DNA of 64,000 nt from Choristoneura fumiferana (GCF_025370935.1 NC_133482.1:225285-289284), one strand, 5' to 3'. Positions 53,020 to 63,712 are shown, counted from the stretch's first letter. Translations and numbers: made by a program. The notes: generated by a model not told the origin, from the sequence alone.

Positions 53020-53155
53020 CGTGGAGGCCGCAGCGCGCAGCGGCGAGCGAGCAACAACCGGCAGAGGTCGCGGCAACTGCAATCTATCTGTCACGGATCC
53101 GCTCATTGTGTGCATTTTTGCAGCGCCCGCGCCGCCCCGCACCACTCGCACGAAA
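53020..53155. promoter_or_regulatory. CpG-rich islet
   Basis: GTGGAGGCCGCAGCGCGCAG and CAGCGCCCGCGCCGCCCCGC (core word at 53123-53132). Confidence 0.3.
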
Positions 53156-53736
53156 TTGCTTTTAATTTTGTTCTTATTACAGCCACTTATGACGAGGGGT
53201 CTAGTCTAGGCAAAACAAACCACGACGCATAAATATACGGGACGTATCGGACTGCTCGAGCTGTGTGCTTATTACAGAGGAGCGCTTAAAGTAGCGGGAT
53301 ACGATCTCAGCACAGAAATCATGATCGGTACATAATAAAAATGGAGCGTATGTGCGTACAATGGTGTTGCAATGTAGCATATCGGGCTAACAGCGGCGTG
53401 GGTCCCGGCGCGATGCTATCGCGCGTGTTTTGTTCCGGCACAATCCAAAAACTACCGGCCGCCTTTTAAATTAGCTTTTACTGTCCGGCCCGTCTCCGGC
53501 TGACAGTAACATAGCGCTCGCCGCGATACCATCGCCCGTAATGGCCGTGTCGATACAACAACAAACCGTCATAACATTGTGAACGATTTCCAGATAAATG
53601 CTCACGTTTCCTACACCAATAAAAATACCAATCAAATCGAAACAGCTTACTTTCGTCGCGTGGGCATTCACTGCGCTTCAAGTATACTAGATTTGTCCAA
53701 TAAATAGTGTAGAGCGAGGCATTAGCATATTAATAG

Positions 53737-53785
53737 GCGCGCCCCGCGCCCCGCGCCCCGCGCCCCGCGCCCGCGCCGCGCTCTT
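53737..53785. repeat. (CCCCGCG)n tandem array
   Basis: About five CGCGCCC-type heptamers in a row, preceded by TAATAGGCGCGCC. A GCGCCCGCGC core lies at 53767-53776. Confidence 0.85.
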
Positions 53786-54180
53786 ACGGCGTCTTTAAGG
53801 CTTTTATGTAAATGTTATGCGCCGTATCTCTTACTAAAAGTTTCAATTACATGGAGACAGTTTTCTTAATTAGCCCCTATGGGGTACTTAGGCGAGAGAC
53901 CCTGCGCCGCTCCGCCATGCAAATGAGCACAGATTAGTCCGCGACGCTATGAATATTTTGTAACCGCTGTCGAATATAATCAGGTTTCATTAATCCCTTC
54001 ATAAATTGTAATTGACCCCTCAGTGTTATTGTCTCGCTGATCGTGGCTGGATAATATCGTGATAAATAACGATAATGCTGTCCGCGCGAGCGCCGTCAAC
54101 CCGCCCCGCCGACGCCCGCACGACACAACTTTATCTAAGAACGGTTTCTTGACATGCAAAATATCGCTAGATGGCGTTAG
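53786..54180. promoter_or_regulatory. repeat-free block, candidate enhancer
   Basis: TTTTATGTAAATG, TTCTTAATTAGCCCC, CATGCAAATGAGC (POU octamer-like ATGCAAAT), CATTAATCCC and GATAAATAACGATAATGC. Homeodomain-type cores are interspersed with CpG words. No coding signal. Confidence 0.35.
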
Positions 54181-54442
54181 TATAGTTGTCCGTTTGACGT
54201 TACAGTCTTGCTTGCGAATGGCTCATTTAGTTATTGAACGAATCACAAACGTGGAGTCAAATGACAAATGTCAAAGTTGTCAAACGGACCTCACGATAGG
54301 TACTAGCAAGCACCAAGTAGCCTGTCGCATAAACTCTCAGTATGTACAGTAATGACAGCTACTTACCGTTTTCGCGCTCACCAGTTGGAGCCACTGTAGA
54401 CAAAGGTCTGAAGTACTTATAGTGATTATTTTTTTATTACAG

Positions 54443-54650
54443 GCGTGAAATCAAAATTTTCATTTTTATCATATTTAATGCCTTAAAACCATACTATAAA
54501 AATATTGAGCATGCCAGAGTGTCGCGTAGTCCCGTTTTGTTCGGAAAAAAGGGAGGACAAAGGTTTCCGAAAGACAAAACTGTCTCAAAACACAGACATT
54601 CATTGCCCCGTAACGCATATTTGCCATAATCATGCCATAATTAATTTCAG
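54443..54650 (+). pseudogene. frameshifted THAP-like zinc-finger start, exon-like
   Basis: An acceptor-like TTTTTTTATTACAG precedes 54443; TTTCAG/GTATTG follows 54650. From the ATG at 54511 the frame reads MPECRVVPFCSEKREDKGFR. In the neighbouring phase at 54555-54596 it reads GQRFPKDKTVSKHR. THAP domains start MP.C.V..C and then have RFPKD, so one frame shift would explain both. Later THAP residues are not found. Possibly a P-element-type transposase or THAP gene remnant. Confidence 0.35.
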
Positions 54651-55242
54651 GTATTGCAAAATATTCACAAAATTATTTTAATTATAAATAAACCCGCGTA
54701 GCTCACCCAAAAACAGTGACATTTGACATTTCGGACCTCTCGCTACACTAGCGCCTCTAGCGGCGAATTCTTACGCGATAGCGCTCATTATCTGCGCCTC
54801 CCAACCTCCGATGTAGCACTCTAATAGCATACCTACTGAAACTGTTATTTGCCAGACTAGCGATCCATTCATATAGCTATCCTAGGCAACCAGAGGTGCG
54901 ATTCGCGTTGTAATTATTTATTTATTTACTAGACATGCCAACAGTACATGAACAAGAAATTTAAATTAATCTAAATTATAAGTTATAGCCCCCGCTCATG
55001 CACCAATAACAGGCATGCAACAGCATTGATCATGTTCGGGGACAAGTAAAGCTATAAGACCTAATGTAATTATACTAATTAAATTCATTCCTTAGGCATT
55101 GCTAACGCTCCACTAGAGAAAATATGCACTACATACTTCCTCAGAGGTCTTTTGCATCTCTCCTATGCCATTCCCAAATCGAGGTTCAGACCATAGCATA
55201 CTTTATCGGTAGATGCCGGACGACCGGTCACCTGAGCAGCTG
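54651..55242. other. single-copy DNA
   Basis: Nothing recognised. Confidence 0.4.
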
Positions 55243-55366
55243 GGCTACTTACTACGAAATTCGAAAAACGAAGTTCGTGTCGTTCGGTCCCTCTGACACT
55301 TATACTATTTAATACGAGAGCGAGAGGGACGGTACGATACGAACTTCGATTTTCGAGCACCGAAGA
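55243..55366. mobile_element. palindromic MITE (GTACGATACGAA family), best copy
   Basis: GGCTACTTACTACGAAATTC, GAAGTTCGTGTCGTTCGGTC and CCTCTG mirror GCGAGAGGGACGGTACGATA, CGAACTTCGATTTTCGAG. Loop TACTATTTAATACGAG. Confidence 0.8.
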
Positions 55367-55849
55367 AACACGGCAACTAGAAATAAAGATTAAGTAGCAT
55401 GATAGTACACGAAATTGCTTAATGTTAGTACCCAAAAGGCAATAATGAGCAGTGCTCCATAAAGTAATAGGTAAAATAACTTGGTGCATTATCCAGTGTA
55501 AGTTCTCACGATATGCCGGCGATACTCGCAGTAACGGGCTTGATCATATCACGGACAAACGACAGCTATTGATAATTACAATATCCTTTCTCATTAGGGA
55601 TTTGTGCTTAGATTATAAACGAGACTCGACGTCATAACCCTTAGGAGGCTTGTAGGATGTTGGTAACCGTAACACTATCTCGACTTTTATTTAATGAAAA
55701 TGTCAGCACGCCACAACGAGCCTCCTAAACAAAATACAGTGCTTGCTCAACAAGGCTGTGATACTAGAGTCTAGTAGCGAGTCCGAAATGTTTCATGCTG
55801 TGTGCATGGCTTCCACGCTATTGAGGACACTGGTACTTATTTTTTATTT
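55367..55849. other. single-copy spacer
   Basis: CCCTTAGGAGGCTTGTAGG near 55639 and GAGCCTCCTAAACAAAATAC near 55719 are weakly inverted (GGAGGCT/AGCCTCC); no element recognised. Confidence 0.35.
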
Positions 55850-55893
55850 CAATTAGAACAAGCAAACAAGCACTTATAAATGTCAAAAAATCT
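55850..55893 (-). mobile_element. retroposon tail fragment
   Basis: CAAGCACTTATAAATGTCAA is the complement of the TTGACATTCATAAGTGCTTG word that opens the nested insert at 23775. Confidence 0.45.
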
Positions 55894-56520
55894 ATCGTCG
55901 TTCGTCGTCATCGTTCGGAAAAACCCATCCGGAAAAACGTTGTTCGGAAAATTTATCATCACTTTACGTTTTGAGAGTACCCAATTTTTTTATTTGCCGC
56001 TTGGTCGGCTGGGTAGGTATGTAAAATAACTGCTTTTTCGCACTTGTCTCTAATTAAGTCGGGTACGAACGGACGGGCTGACGGACATAGCGAAACTAGG
56101 TGTTAAGGGTATCCTGTAGGTCTCAAAACGTCTCTTTATTGAAAGCGGGAGAGACGAAAAAGCGATGACATATATTGTGAAAAGAAAATGCACACAAGAA
56201 CTCTTCTATTCCTCTTGATTATTGGTTCTATAATCATAAAATAATCACGGTGGCATTGGCACCAGCCTTCTTGGTAACCGCATGCAACATCAGCGTGGTT
56301 TTAATTCGAGACAGCAACGATAAAGCGAAGCGTTAATGGCGTACACACCAAACACGGCGAACATTCACGGGGCAGTACCGTGCAGCAGCGACACGATATA
56401 TATCGCGCGACGCGACACGACTGACCCGCTAATTAACCCCGGCCGGAAGTGGCCGGCGCAGGCGGCGACTGCGACACACTGCGTCCGACGCGACGGTGTC
56501 GGCTACGCATGCTGGTTAAT
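55894..56520. other. single-copy DNA with CpG-rich end
   Basis: 56335-56520 is CpG-rich (GACACGATATATATCGCGCG, GGCCGGAAGTGGCCGGCGC). GGCCGGAAGTGG includes an ETS-type GGAA core. No gene. Confidence 0.3.
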
Positions 56521-57098
56521 TAGGTTTTTAGGGTTCCGGAGCCAAAATGGCAAAAACGGAACCCTTATAGTTTCGCCATGTCTGTCTGTCCGTCCGTCCG
56601 CGACTTTGCTCAGGGACTATCAATGCTAGAACCGATGGACCCAAAGTGGACGTAAAGTGGGGGTGATTTTTTTTTTCTCATCCAACCCTATGGTGTGGGG
56701 TATCGTTGGATAGGTATTTTAAAACCATTAGGGGTTTGATAAGACGATTTTTCGATTCTTTGTTTTTTTTGCGAAATATTAAACTTTAAAGTGCAAATTT
56801 TCATTAAAATCGAGCGCCCCCCCCCCTCTAAAATTTAAACCGCTGGGTGAAAAAATTTAAAAAATTTCATAATGGTAGTAAATATATCAAACTTTCAAGA
56901 AAAACTATAACGGCTAAGTTTGCTTGAGAATTATTAGTAGTTTTACTCTTAAATAGCAGCCCAAGGTATAAAATATACCTAAGCTTGGAAGATTCCGTAT
57001 AAAATATGAAATCCTTAGAAAAATATTGCTTAATTTTTTCGTAATGGCTACGGAACCCTATTTTGGGCGTGTCCGACACGCTCTTGGCTGGTTTTTTT
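56521..57098 (+). mobile_element. GGGTTCCGGAGCC repeat, copy 2 (uninterrupted)
   Basis: TTTTAGGGTTCCGGAGCCAA, CTGTCTGTCCGTCCGTCCG, CCAACCCTATGGTGTGGGG, GACGATTTTTCGATTC and GACACGCTCTTGGCTGG. Gives the empty site for the insertion in copy 1 (AAAATCGAGCGCCCCC). Lacks the middle GGTACCTCCCATAG part. Confidence 0.8.
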
Positions 57099-57217
57099 AA
57101 TTCGGTTCAGTTCACTCCACCTTTTTCAGTATTTAATTAATGGGATACGTGCTATCGTTTCTAAAACTAGAAATTAAATCGTATCTATTCTTAAGTATGG
57201 ACACACCTGTAAAGTAA

Positions 57218-57350
57218 TTCAATGGTACGTGTGAAGTTCCCAATACGCACTGGGCCTGCGTGGGAACTACGGCCCAAGCCCTCGTATTCTGAGAGGAGGC
57301 CTGTGCCCAGCAGTGGGACGTAAATAAGCTGGGATGAAAATGATGTTTAG
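57218..57350 (+). mobile_element. SINE 3' fragment
   Basis: AGTTCCCAATACGCACTGGG, CTGAGAGGAGGCCTGTGCC and CAGTGGGACGTAAATAAGC then GGGATGAAAATGATG. Confidence 0.75.
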
Positions 57351-57709
57351 TGTATTTTTAATAGGTATTTAGGCTTATTAAAGAAGAGTCAAAATGTAGT
57401 CTTCATTTCTCTTAACCCACATTCTTGAACTTTCAGTGAATCTTTACGGTTTTCAAGTCCTGGGAACTGTTTTTTGAAATTACCTACATACGAGTATCTA
57501 TCAAATTGATGAAAATTTTGCGGAATTTGTAATGTTAATTACCTAGTTGAAAATTACAACTGTAATATTTATTTCATTGGTTGAAAGTAATTGAATAAAT
57601 AGGCATGTTTTCCAGCAATATTTTATTACATTAGCACTTCACATCACTTTGAAATGAATCTATAGATTTCAAAAATTGGTGACTAGTTCTTTACCTACAT
57701 ACGTAGCAA
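57351..57709. other. single-copy AT-rich spacer
   Basis: Nothing recognised. Confidence 0.4.
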
Positions 57710-57921
57710 CCCATACTGACTAATCTAAATGGACCATCCTGTATTTCATTTTATATTGAAAGAAAGAAATAGTATTTTATGCAACTGGGCTTCGCCTCAC
57801 GTCATAAACTCGCACTCGTGTCTCAATGGCCCTTATTATGATACAGTAGCATAAACTACTATTTCTTTCTTTCAATATAAAATGAAATACATGGTGGCCC
57901 ATTTAGATCGGTCAGTATGGG
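57710..57921. mobile_element. 212-bp foldback element with ~60-bp inverted arms
   Basis: CCCATACTGACTAATCTAAA on the left faces TTTAGATCGGTCAGTATGGG on the right. TGTATTTCATTTTATATTG with AAAGAAAGAAATAGT faces ACTATTTCTTTCTTTC and AATATAAAATGAAATACA. The loop includes GGGCTTCGCCTCACG. A one-sided remnant (ATCCTGTATTTTATGGG) is near 22974. Confidence 0.85.
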
Positions 57922-58392
57922 ATGAACATAATTGCGTCAGGAACTAGTCGCCTACACTTAGGTACTTAAAACGTGACTTTTAAAACTGTTAGCTTTATTT
58001 TTCGTATATTCACAAAAAAGATGAATAGAACAGACATTTTATTTTACCATATCCCTGCCATGTCTTGGCAATATCGTAGATTAGAATAATCGTTAAAGTC
58101 ATAAAAGTAAGTAATGCCCAGATACGGCTGTCAACGAGTTAATAGTTCTGTATACATAATTATTCGACATTCCGACTGGATGTCGATCAGGTCAGGGGTT
58201 AAAACCCCGAAGTAAGGTGTAGCGGGTTTCCAACGGAGACGACGCTTAATGTAAATACCTACTGAATAGTATCGTAAGCTTGGTGGATGAGTCAATAACA
58301 CACTTTTTATACTCTTAGGTATATCTGATATTATCTGTGATTTAATGATGTAAAATACTAATATAAGGACATACGTAACGAGACTGAAAGTC
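57922..58392. other. single-copy AT-rich DNA
   Basis: Nothing recognised. Confidence 0.4.
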
Positions 58393-58948
58393 TATACAGG
58401 GTGGAAAGAATCAATTTGTCCAATAAACATTTGGGGTTTGTTTGCCTCGCGTTGCATAAATAAAAATTGTTCCATTTTTAAACTTTTTGTCAGAATGCCT
58501 CGTGTAAGAAGTAATACATAGATTTATTATTAGGTACCATTTAAAGATTTACTTATCGAAGTCTTCAATAAGGTAGGTACTGAGAGATAAGAAAATTATA
58601 AACTAGGTATCATTTACTTGTTACAAGTGAACAGTACTTGGTATTGTTAATAAATATTATATTTCATGGTATCTCGTACAACAGATGAGTGTAAGGCCAA
58701 ATATTTATTGGATTTTTTTTTCTTGAACAATAATCTTATCGATTCGCATAATAAAATAGTGAGTGTTTATTTTTTTAATATTTAGTTTGTTCGATTCCCG
58801 GGTGAGACAAGGGAAGCTTAAAACATCTTTGAATTTAGTTTTGTTTCATTTTAAAAATAAGGGAATGTTTCCTTTTAGTTCAATTAGGTAAATAAAGGAT
58901 TTAAGGTAGTTGCCCTCCAGGGCCCATTGATTCTTTCCACCCTGTATA
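58393..58948. mobile_element. non-autonomous TIR transposon, 556 bp
   Basis: Perfect 23-bp terminal inverted repeats at 58393-58415 and 58926-58948 (outer part TATACAGGGTGGAAAGAATC). The interior is AT-rich with no long frame, so no transposase. The first bases are themselves TATA, so the exact edge and target duplication (TA or TATA) are ambiguous. Only copy in the window. Confidence 0.88.
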
Positions 58949-59089
58949 ATGAATAAATGATGCATGAACCGGTGAACAAGAACAAATAAATTAGATATAG
59001 GTAGTCTAGTCATCAGGAAAAGATAATTTATCCGTCTGTGATTGATAGAATTTGAGTCGTGAACGGACCTCCAACTTCTTGGCATAACG

Positions 59090-59300
59090 AACGCACCGGC
59101 AGTGCGTTAGGATCCGTCACGACGCCACTCGTTAGAGCAACATTTGACTTTTTGATTTTCCACGTTTCCGTGGTTCTGCGCGGGCGCAGGCGTGAAGTAA
59201 TGAGGTGGGAGCACAATGCGATGCGCGATACCGCGGTTATGGCGGCGTGTTCGTGCCGCGTCGCACGCGCACGCGAGCCGACGGGTGGCCGACGGGAACA
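59090..59300. promoter_or_regulatory. CpG-rich block with GCGCGGGCGCA
   Basis: Exact word at 59178-59188. Followed by GCGATGCGCGATACCGCGG and GCCGCGTCGCACGCGCACGC. All three frames on the minus strand and one on plus are open, as expected of stop-poor GC-rich DNA. Confidence 0.35.
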
Positions 59301-59367
59301 CTCTGACCGTCACACTGATAAGACTGGGCAAGTGCGAGACGGACCAGAGCACTGAGCTTATAGCAAT

Positions 59368-59600
59368 TTTTAACCCCCGACACAAATAGAAGTGTGTATA
59401 AGTTTGGTCTGACGCCAATGTCTGTCTGTGGCATTGAAGCTCTAAAACGGATGGACCGATTTGGATGCAGTTTTTTAACGTGAAAATGAGTTTCCTTCTG
59501 AAGGTTCTTAGCTATGTTTCATTAGAATCAGTTTCATTTTTGACATATTGAACTTTGAAATAATGTCGGGAGTTTTTCAATTGTTTTAAGTTGGTTAAAA
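59368..59600 (+). mobile_element. interspersed repeat (AACCCCCGAC family), copy 3
   Basis: TTAACCCCCGACACAAATAG, GACGCCAATGTCTGTCTG, ACGGATGGACCGATTTGGAT and GAAGGTTCTTAGCTATG. Confidence 0.7.
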
Positions 59601-59837
59601 TAAATAGGTTATTTCACATCCAGACGTATTTAAGGCATACATTTCTTATAAAGATTTTCCTGTTAATTATGAGATAAGCAAATATTTATATAAAGCTCCA
59701 ATATCAACTCTTTAAACCAAAAGATACATTCTGTATAACAGCTTAAACAAAGTTTAAACAAAGAGTTAGAGCGTTCCCTACTCTACTCTACGGCATATTT
59801 CTTGCGATATTTACACTACAGTGATTTGCGTAGCATA

Positions 59838-60100
59838 TTTTTAACCCCCGACGCAAAAAGAGGGGTGTTATAAGTTTGTCCGTTATGTGTGTCTGTGTGC
59901 CTGTATATCTGTGTGTCTGTGTCTATCTGTGTGTATGTCTGTGGCACCGTAGCTCTTAAGCGTAGATTTGAATGCGGATTTTTTTACTTGAATGCAGGGT
60001 TTCTAGCGATGGTTCTTAGCCATGTTTATCAAAATCGGTTCAGCTGTTTTTGAGATATTGAACTTTGAAGTGACAATGTCGGGTTTTAAAACTTTTTGTT
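59838..60100 (+). mobile_element. interspersed repeat (AACCCCCGAC family), copy 4
   Basis: TTTTTAACCCCCGACGCAAA, GAGGGGTGTTATAAGTTTG, GGCACCGTAGCTCTTAAG and TTGAGATATTGAACTTTG. Lies about 470 bp after copy 3 in the same orientation. Most intact copy. Confidence 0.75.
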
Positions 60101-60499
60101 GGTTTAGTTATTATCAATGCATGGGAAATCCATGGGTTATTGATACTAGAGAAGTAGTAGAATTAATGGAATCGATAGCTGAAATAATGATTGTACCTAC
60201 CTATCAGCATAGGTGTAACAATTTATGCAGGAATGTTAAGTAGGTACTATCTACTCTCATTTACTTGAATCGTCGTTATAACATATCAAAGGCGTCCACA
60301 ACATCTTTGATTTAATGCCTGCTTTGGAATGGATAAAATACTGTCGGGATCAGAAAAGGAATACCAATTTAGAAGTTATAAAGTACGTCGTGATTTTACG
60401 ATCAACATCTCATCTGCCTTTCTTCATATCAAAAACATAATCATTCCGACCATTATCGTTTCCATTGAAAAACCTTATTGATTGGAAATTATTTGTAAA

Positions 60500-61330
60500 G
60501 GCAGCAATCACGGCGCGGACGCGGCGCGGGCGCAGCGCGGCGGCACACGTCCCGTACCTGTTATTCTAATTGATTTCTACTAAACTCATCTCCCCGCGCG
60601 CCCGCGCATACCAGTTTTATTCAAAGCAACCAAATCGACTCCCATACCCGATTCATTGACCCATCGTGGATTTAATCAAACGTCTTTTGTTAACCAAAAT
60701 TAAATTTCCTGTCAATCATACAAATAACGAATGATTAATTTATGTGAATCGACACAATCATAATTTTACTGAGTTAGAAGCTATCACACAGCGTTTTAAT
60801 TTAAACAACAAAGAGAAGGCCACAGTTTTCGACGCGCTCAAAAAAGTCGGATAAAAACCATTCCCAGTTCGGGAGTCATCATTCAAATTACGAGATTGGC
60901 CACGGCGACCGCTCGGCTAACGGTAGCGATTAAAATCGATTACGATAATACGCAGCACTCGAAACTATTCGATACGATGGGGCATTAATCGATCCGATTT
61001 CACGCCGCGATACACAGCTAAACACAATAATCGCTTTAATGAATAAAAAGATACGCGAGGGAATATCGCAAGGGGCGATGTCGCACATGTTAAAAATAAA
61101 CTGACAGAATAATAAACTTCGTGCCCTTGCCGTCATCTAAACAATATCGCGCATTTGAGCATATTATGCAGCGATCGTCGATGGTTAATCCCATTATTGC
61201 GCGGACAATGCGCGCTCCACTTGTGCAGCTGACAGGATAAAAAACTCGCCGAGGGAGCGCCCCGGCCACAGAGCCACTAACAACAATAGAAATGGAAACA
61301 TTCGTATACCTTTCCAGGACGAAGTCACCA
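60500..61330. promoter_or_regulatory. 830-bp repeat-free CpG/AT mosaic, best candidate enhancer
   Basis: Exact GCGGCGCGGGCGCA at 60521-60534 and a core GCGCCCGCGC at 60598-60607. Then come GAATGATTAATTTATG, GCGATTAAAATCGATTACG, GGCATTAATCGATCCG, CAATAATCGCTTTAATG and GGTTAATCCCATTATTG (TAATCC type). No known repeats, tandem arrays or convincing frames. Length, composition and density of homeodomain-type cores favour conserved regulatory DNA; conservation not tested. Confidence 0.4.
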
Positions 61331-61392
61331 ATTTGCTGTAATACAGTTCTATTGCTCTTTAAAAAACACCACAATACTAACCAATATAGGAA

Positions 61393-61500
61393 ACAGATAC
61401 AAATTCACAGGTACCTACGCAAAAGGCGGCCTTATTACTTTAGAGCAATCTGTTCCAGGCGATGATTGTAACAGAAAGAAGAAAGGAATAAATTAGGTGC
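61393..61500 (-). mobile_element. repeat with GCGATCTCTTCCAGGC word, copy 4
   Basis: AAGGCGGCCTTATTACTTTA, GAGCAATCTGTTCCAGGC and ACAGAAAGAAGAAAGG. Confidence 0.6.
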
Positions 61501-61611
61501 TACCGCAGACGCCTCAAAGAAGAGTTCAACATTTTGCAAGGCCGGAAAAGCATCAGCAGTTACAGTGATAATCAGGTAAACCACATGTTCGTTTATTGAA
61601 TATAGGTACCT

Positions 61612-61770
61612 ATGGGTGGTGTAATTTAAAGCAGGCAAATAAACCACCATGTGTCGATTTATTGATATTGTGTATATGTCGGCGGCCTATCAAAAAAGGT
61701 GGTGTAATTTACAGCATATAAGAGCAAATAACAAACCACCATAAAACAATGTCGATATTATAGATACCTG
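61612..61770. repeat. two tandem hairpin units GGTGGTGTAATTT..AAACCACCA
   Basis: Unit 1 near 61614-61670 and unit 2 near 61699-61765. Each starts GGTGGTGTAATTTA and closes with AAACCACCA, then a TGTCGAT word. A weaker third variant (TAGTGGCG, TAGTGGTG, TAGTGGCA) lies at 61833-61870. Confidence 0.7.
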
Positions 61771-62575
61771 TGTATACACAACAACCTATTACAAATACGA
61801 AAACTAACTTTAATACTCCTGCACAAATTTATTAGTGGCGTATTAGTGGTGTATTTTAATAGTGGCATATTTGCTGGTCTATGTTTAATTTAAGTAAGTC
61901 TTATTTTCTTAAGTTTTTTTTTTAATATTGTACCGTTTTTTAACAAAATAAACATTAAACAAGATGACAGATGCAAGGCTTACTTACCTATTTGTGTTTT
62001 CGTAGATTTTATCAAATTGTCACTAAGTGCTCTTTAATGAAATATACTTAATCCTTTTTGACCAGCTCAATTTTTTAGCAGTTGATTCGACCAGCGCTTT
62101 GTACAGACTAAGCCGAGAAAATAAATAGGTAGGTACAATCATATTTTTTTAGTTACTACCTATAGGTAGAGGCGCAACTTTTAACTCACGTGTGACAGTT
62201 CTTCTTCTTTTTAGTTCTGTGCTCCCTCGGGACGCTCGCGGTCGCTACACGCGGCAGCCCCATTCAAACAGTATTTGCAAACGATAAAGCCAAATGGCAC
62301 CCAATTAAAACTGTTATCAATAAGTGTTAGATGTCCGCGTTTAGCATACACGTTAAATTATTTTTATAACACATGTTTAGGCTCTGAAATTGATAGTCAT
62401 CGAGCGAGTCGTCGTAAAATCACGAGTTCCGTTAGCCAAAATGTATATTAATTGAACCTGTCAGATGTGTAACATCTGGTAGACAATAAATAATAATGAA
62501 CTGATAATCAATAATAACGTACAGTCGTCCGCGTCTCTGCTGTACCTACATATAAAAATTATAAAGTTTTTTCTG
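61771..62575. other. single-copy DNA
   Basis: Nothing firm; GC patch GGGACGCTCGCGGTCGC near 62229. Confidence 0.4.
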
Positions 62576-62935
62576 GATATCATCATCATCATCATCAGCC
62601 GAACAAAGACTTCCCCCAGAATGCACAACGAACGACAATTTGCCACTTAGGTACTAACACCATCCACCGGTAACCCGCAACTCTCGCGATATCGTCAGTC
62701 CACTTAAGAGGAGGCTGCCAACGCTTCGTCTTCCAGTTCCTCCACTCGAGGACTTTTCTCCCCCAACCGTTATTTGTTCTTCGAGCGATGTGGCCCGCCC
62801 ATTATCACTTCAATCTGCATATTCTTCAAGCTACGTCGATGACTTTAGTTCTTCGGTTCTATCGCGAAATGAAACTCCTATAGCTCTCTCCATGGCTGAT
62901 TGCATGACTCTGAGCTTCTGTAGGTCAGAACTTCG
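62576..62935 (-). pseudogene. RTE-type LINE remnant, copy 3
   Basis: Minus strand reads WAGHIARRTNNGWGRKVLEW, then RNWKTKRWQPPLKWTDDIAR, VAGYRWM. The (GAT)n tail is at 62576-62596. The region after 62820 corresponds to the MERA.GVSFR.. part with frameshifts. Inactive. Confidence 0.75.
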
Positions 62936-63384
62936 TAAAGCGCTCTTTACGTGCCTTTTCTAACACTTCCAGCGTCTTCAAAAAGACCATTAATACCATG
63001 AAACATGCGTCGTAAGAAGCTTGGCAGTTAATCTTTTGAAACAAATAGTTTAACCGGCTTATATTTAGTTTGTTATCGGTTTAAAAGTTAGTTGTGTGCG
63101 AATAAGATATCAAATCAATTAGCAAGTGTTTTGTCTCGATTCTTATATAAAGAGAGCTTATTATGTATGTATTCAGGTTTTTAAAGTAATAGCCGCTAAT
63201 GGGTTTGACTGTAGGCGACTTAATTTAATAAACGGTAAAACAAACGATGCCGATCCCATAAATGTAGAGCGGCGGCTGCGGTAGGCACCGCGAATATTCA
63301 GATTAAAATGTTAAAGAATGTTGTAAACATAAGTTTGGTTATTTATTCTAAATTTTTTTTCATCGCCATTTATTTCGGCCTATA
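62936..63384. other. single-copy DNA
   Basis: CpG patch GAGCGGCGGCTGCGGTAGGC near 63268; nothing else. Confidence 0.4.
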
Positions 63385-63490
63385 TCTATACATCCTAATG
63401 CAAGACACAGGCCTCCTGACAGAATGATAGGGCTTGTGCTGGAGGTTGAGGGGTTGAGCGTGGATATCCGTGCGGACTGAGTGGGAACTA
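63385..63490 (-). mobile_element. SINE fragment, reversed, diverged
   Basis: GCAAGACACAGGCCTCCTG, ACAGAATGATAGGGCTTG and CGTGCGGACTGAGTGGGAAC. Confidence 0.55.
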
Positions 63491-63526
63491 TTTAAGTAGG
63501 TATAGGTATATTTTGTTTTAAAAAAA

Positions 63527-63712
63527 AATACTTTCTGTCAAGTTTCTTGCGGCGCATTCTTCTTGGCAATGATGGTCTTTCTAAAAGCGCTGGTAGCTCA
63601 GAGTACATTGAATGGCTGGTAGTATAAAAAAGGGGCACGAAAAATAACTTTTGCGGCCTACTTACAGAATAAACTCTTTGATGATTTAGTTTTAACTTCA
63701 TAGTTGTTTTAT
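63527..63712 (+). mobile_element. LINE 3' end
   Basis: TTTCTTGCGGCGCATTCTTC, GGCAATGATGGTCTTTC, AAAGCGCTGGTAGCTC and TTGCGGCCTACTTACAGAAT then AAACTC. Plus-strand partner of 20987-21110. Confidence 0.6.

Noticed and set aside
59059..59434. overlapping frames of 62-103 codons on both strands
   Set aside because: Stop-poor because of CpG richness; no domain on either strand.
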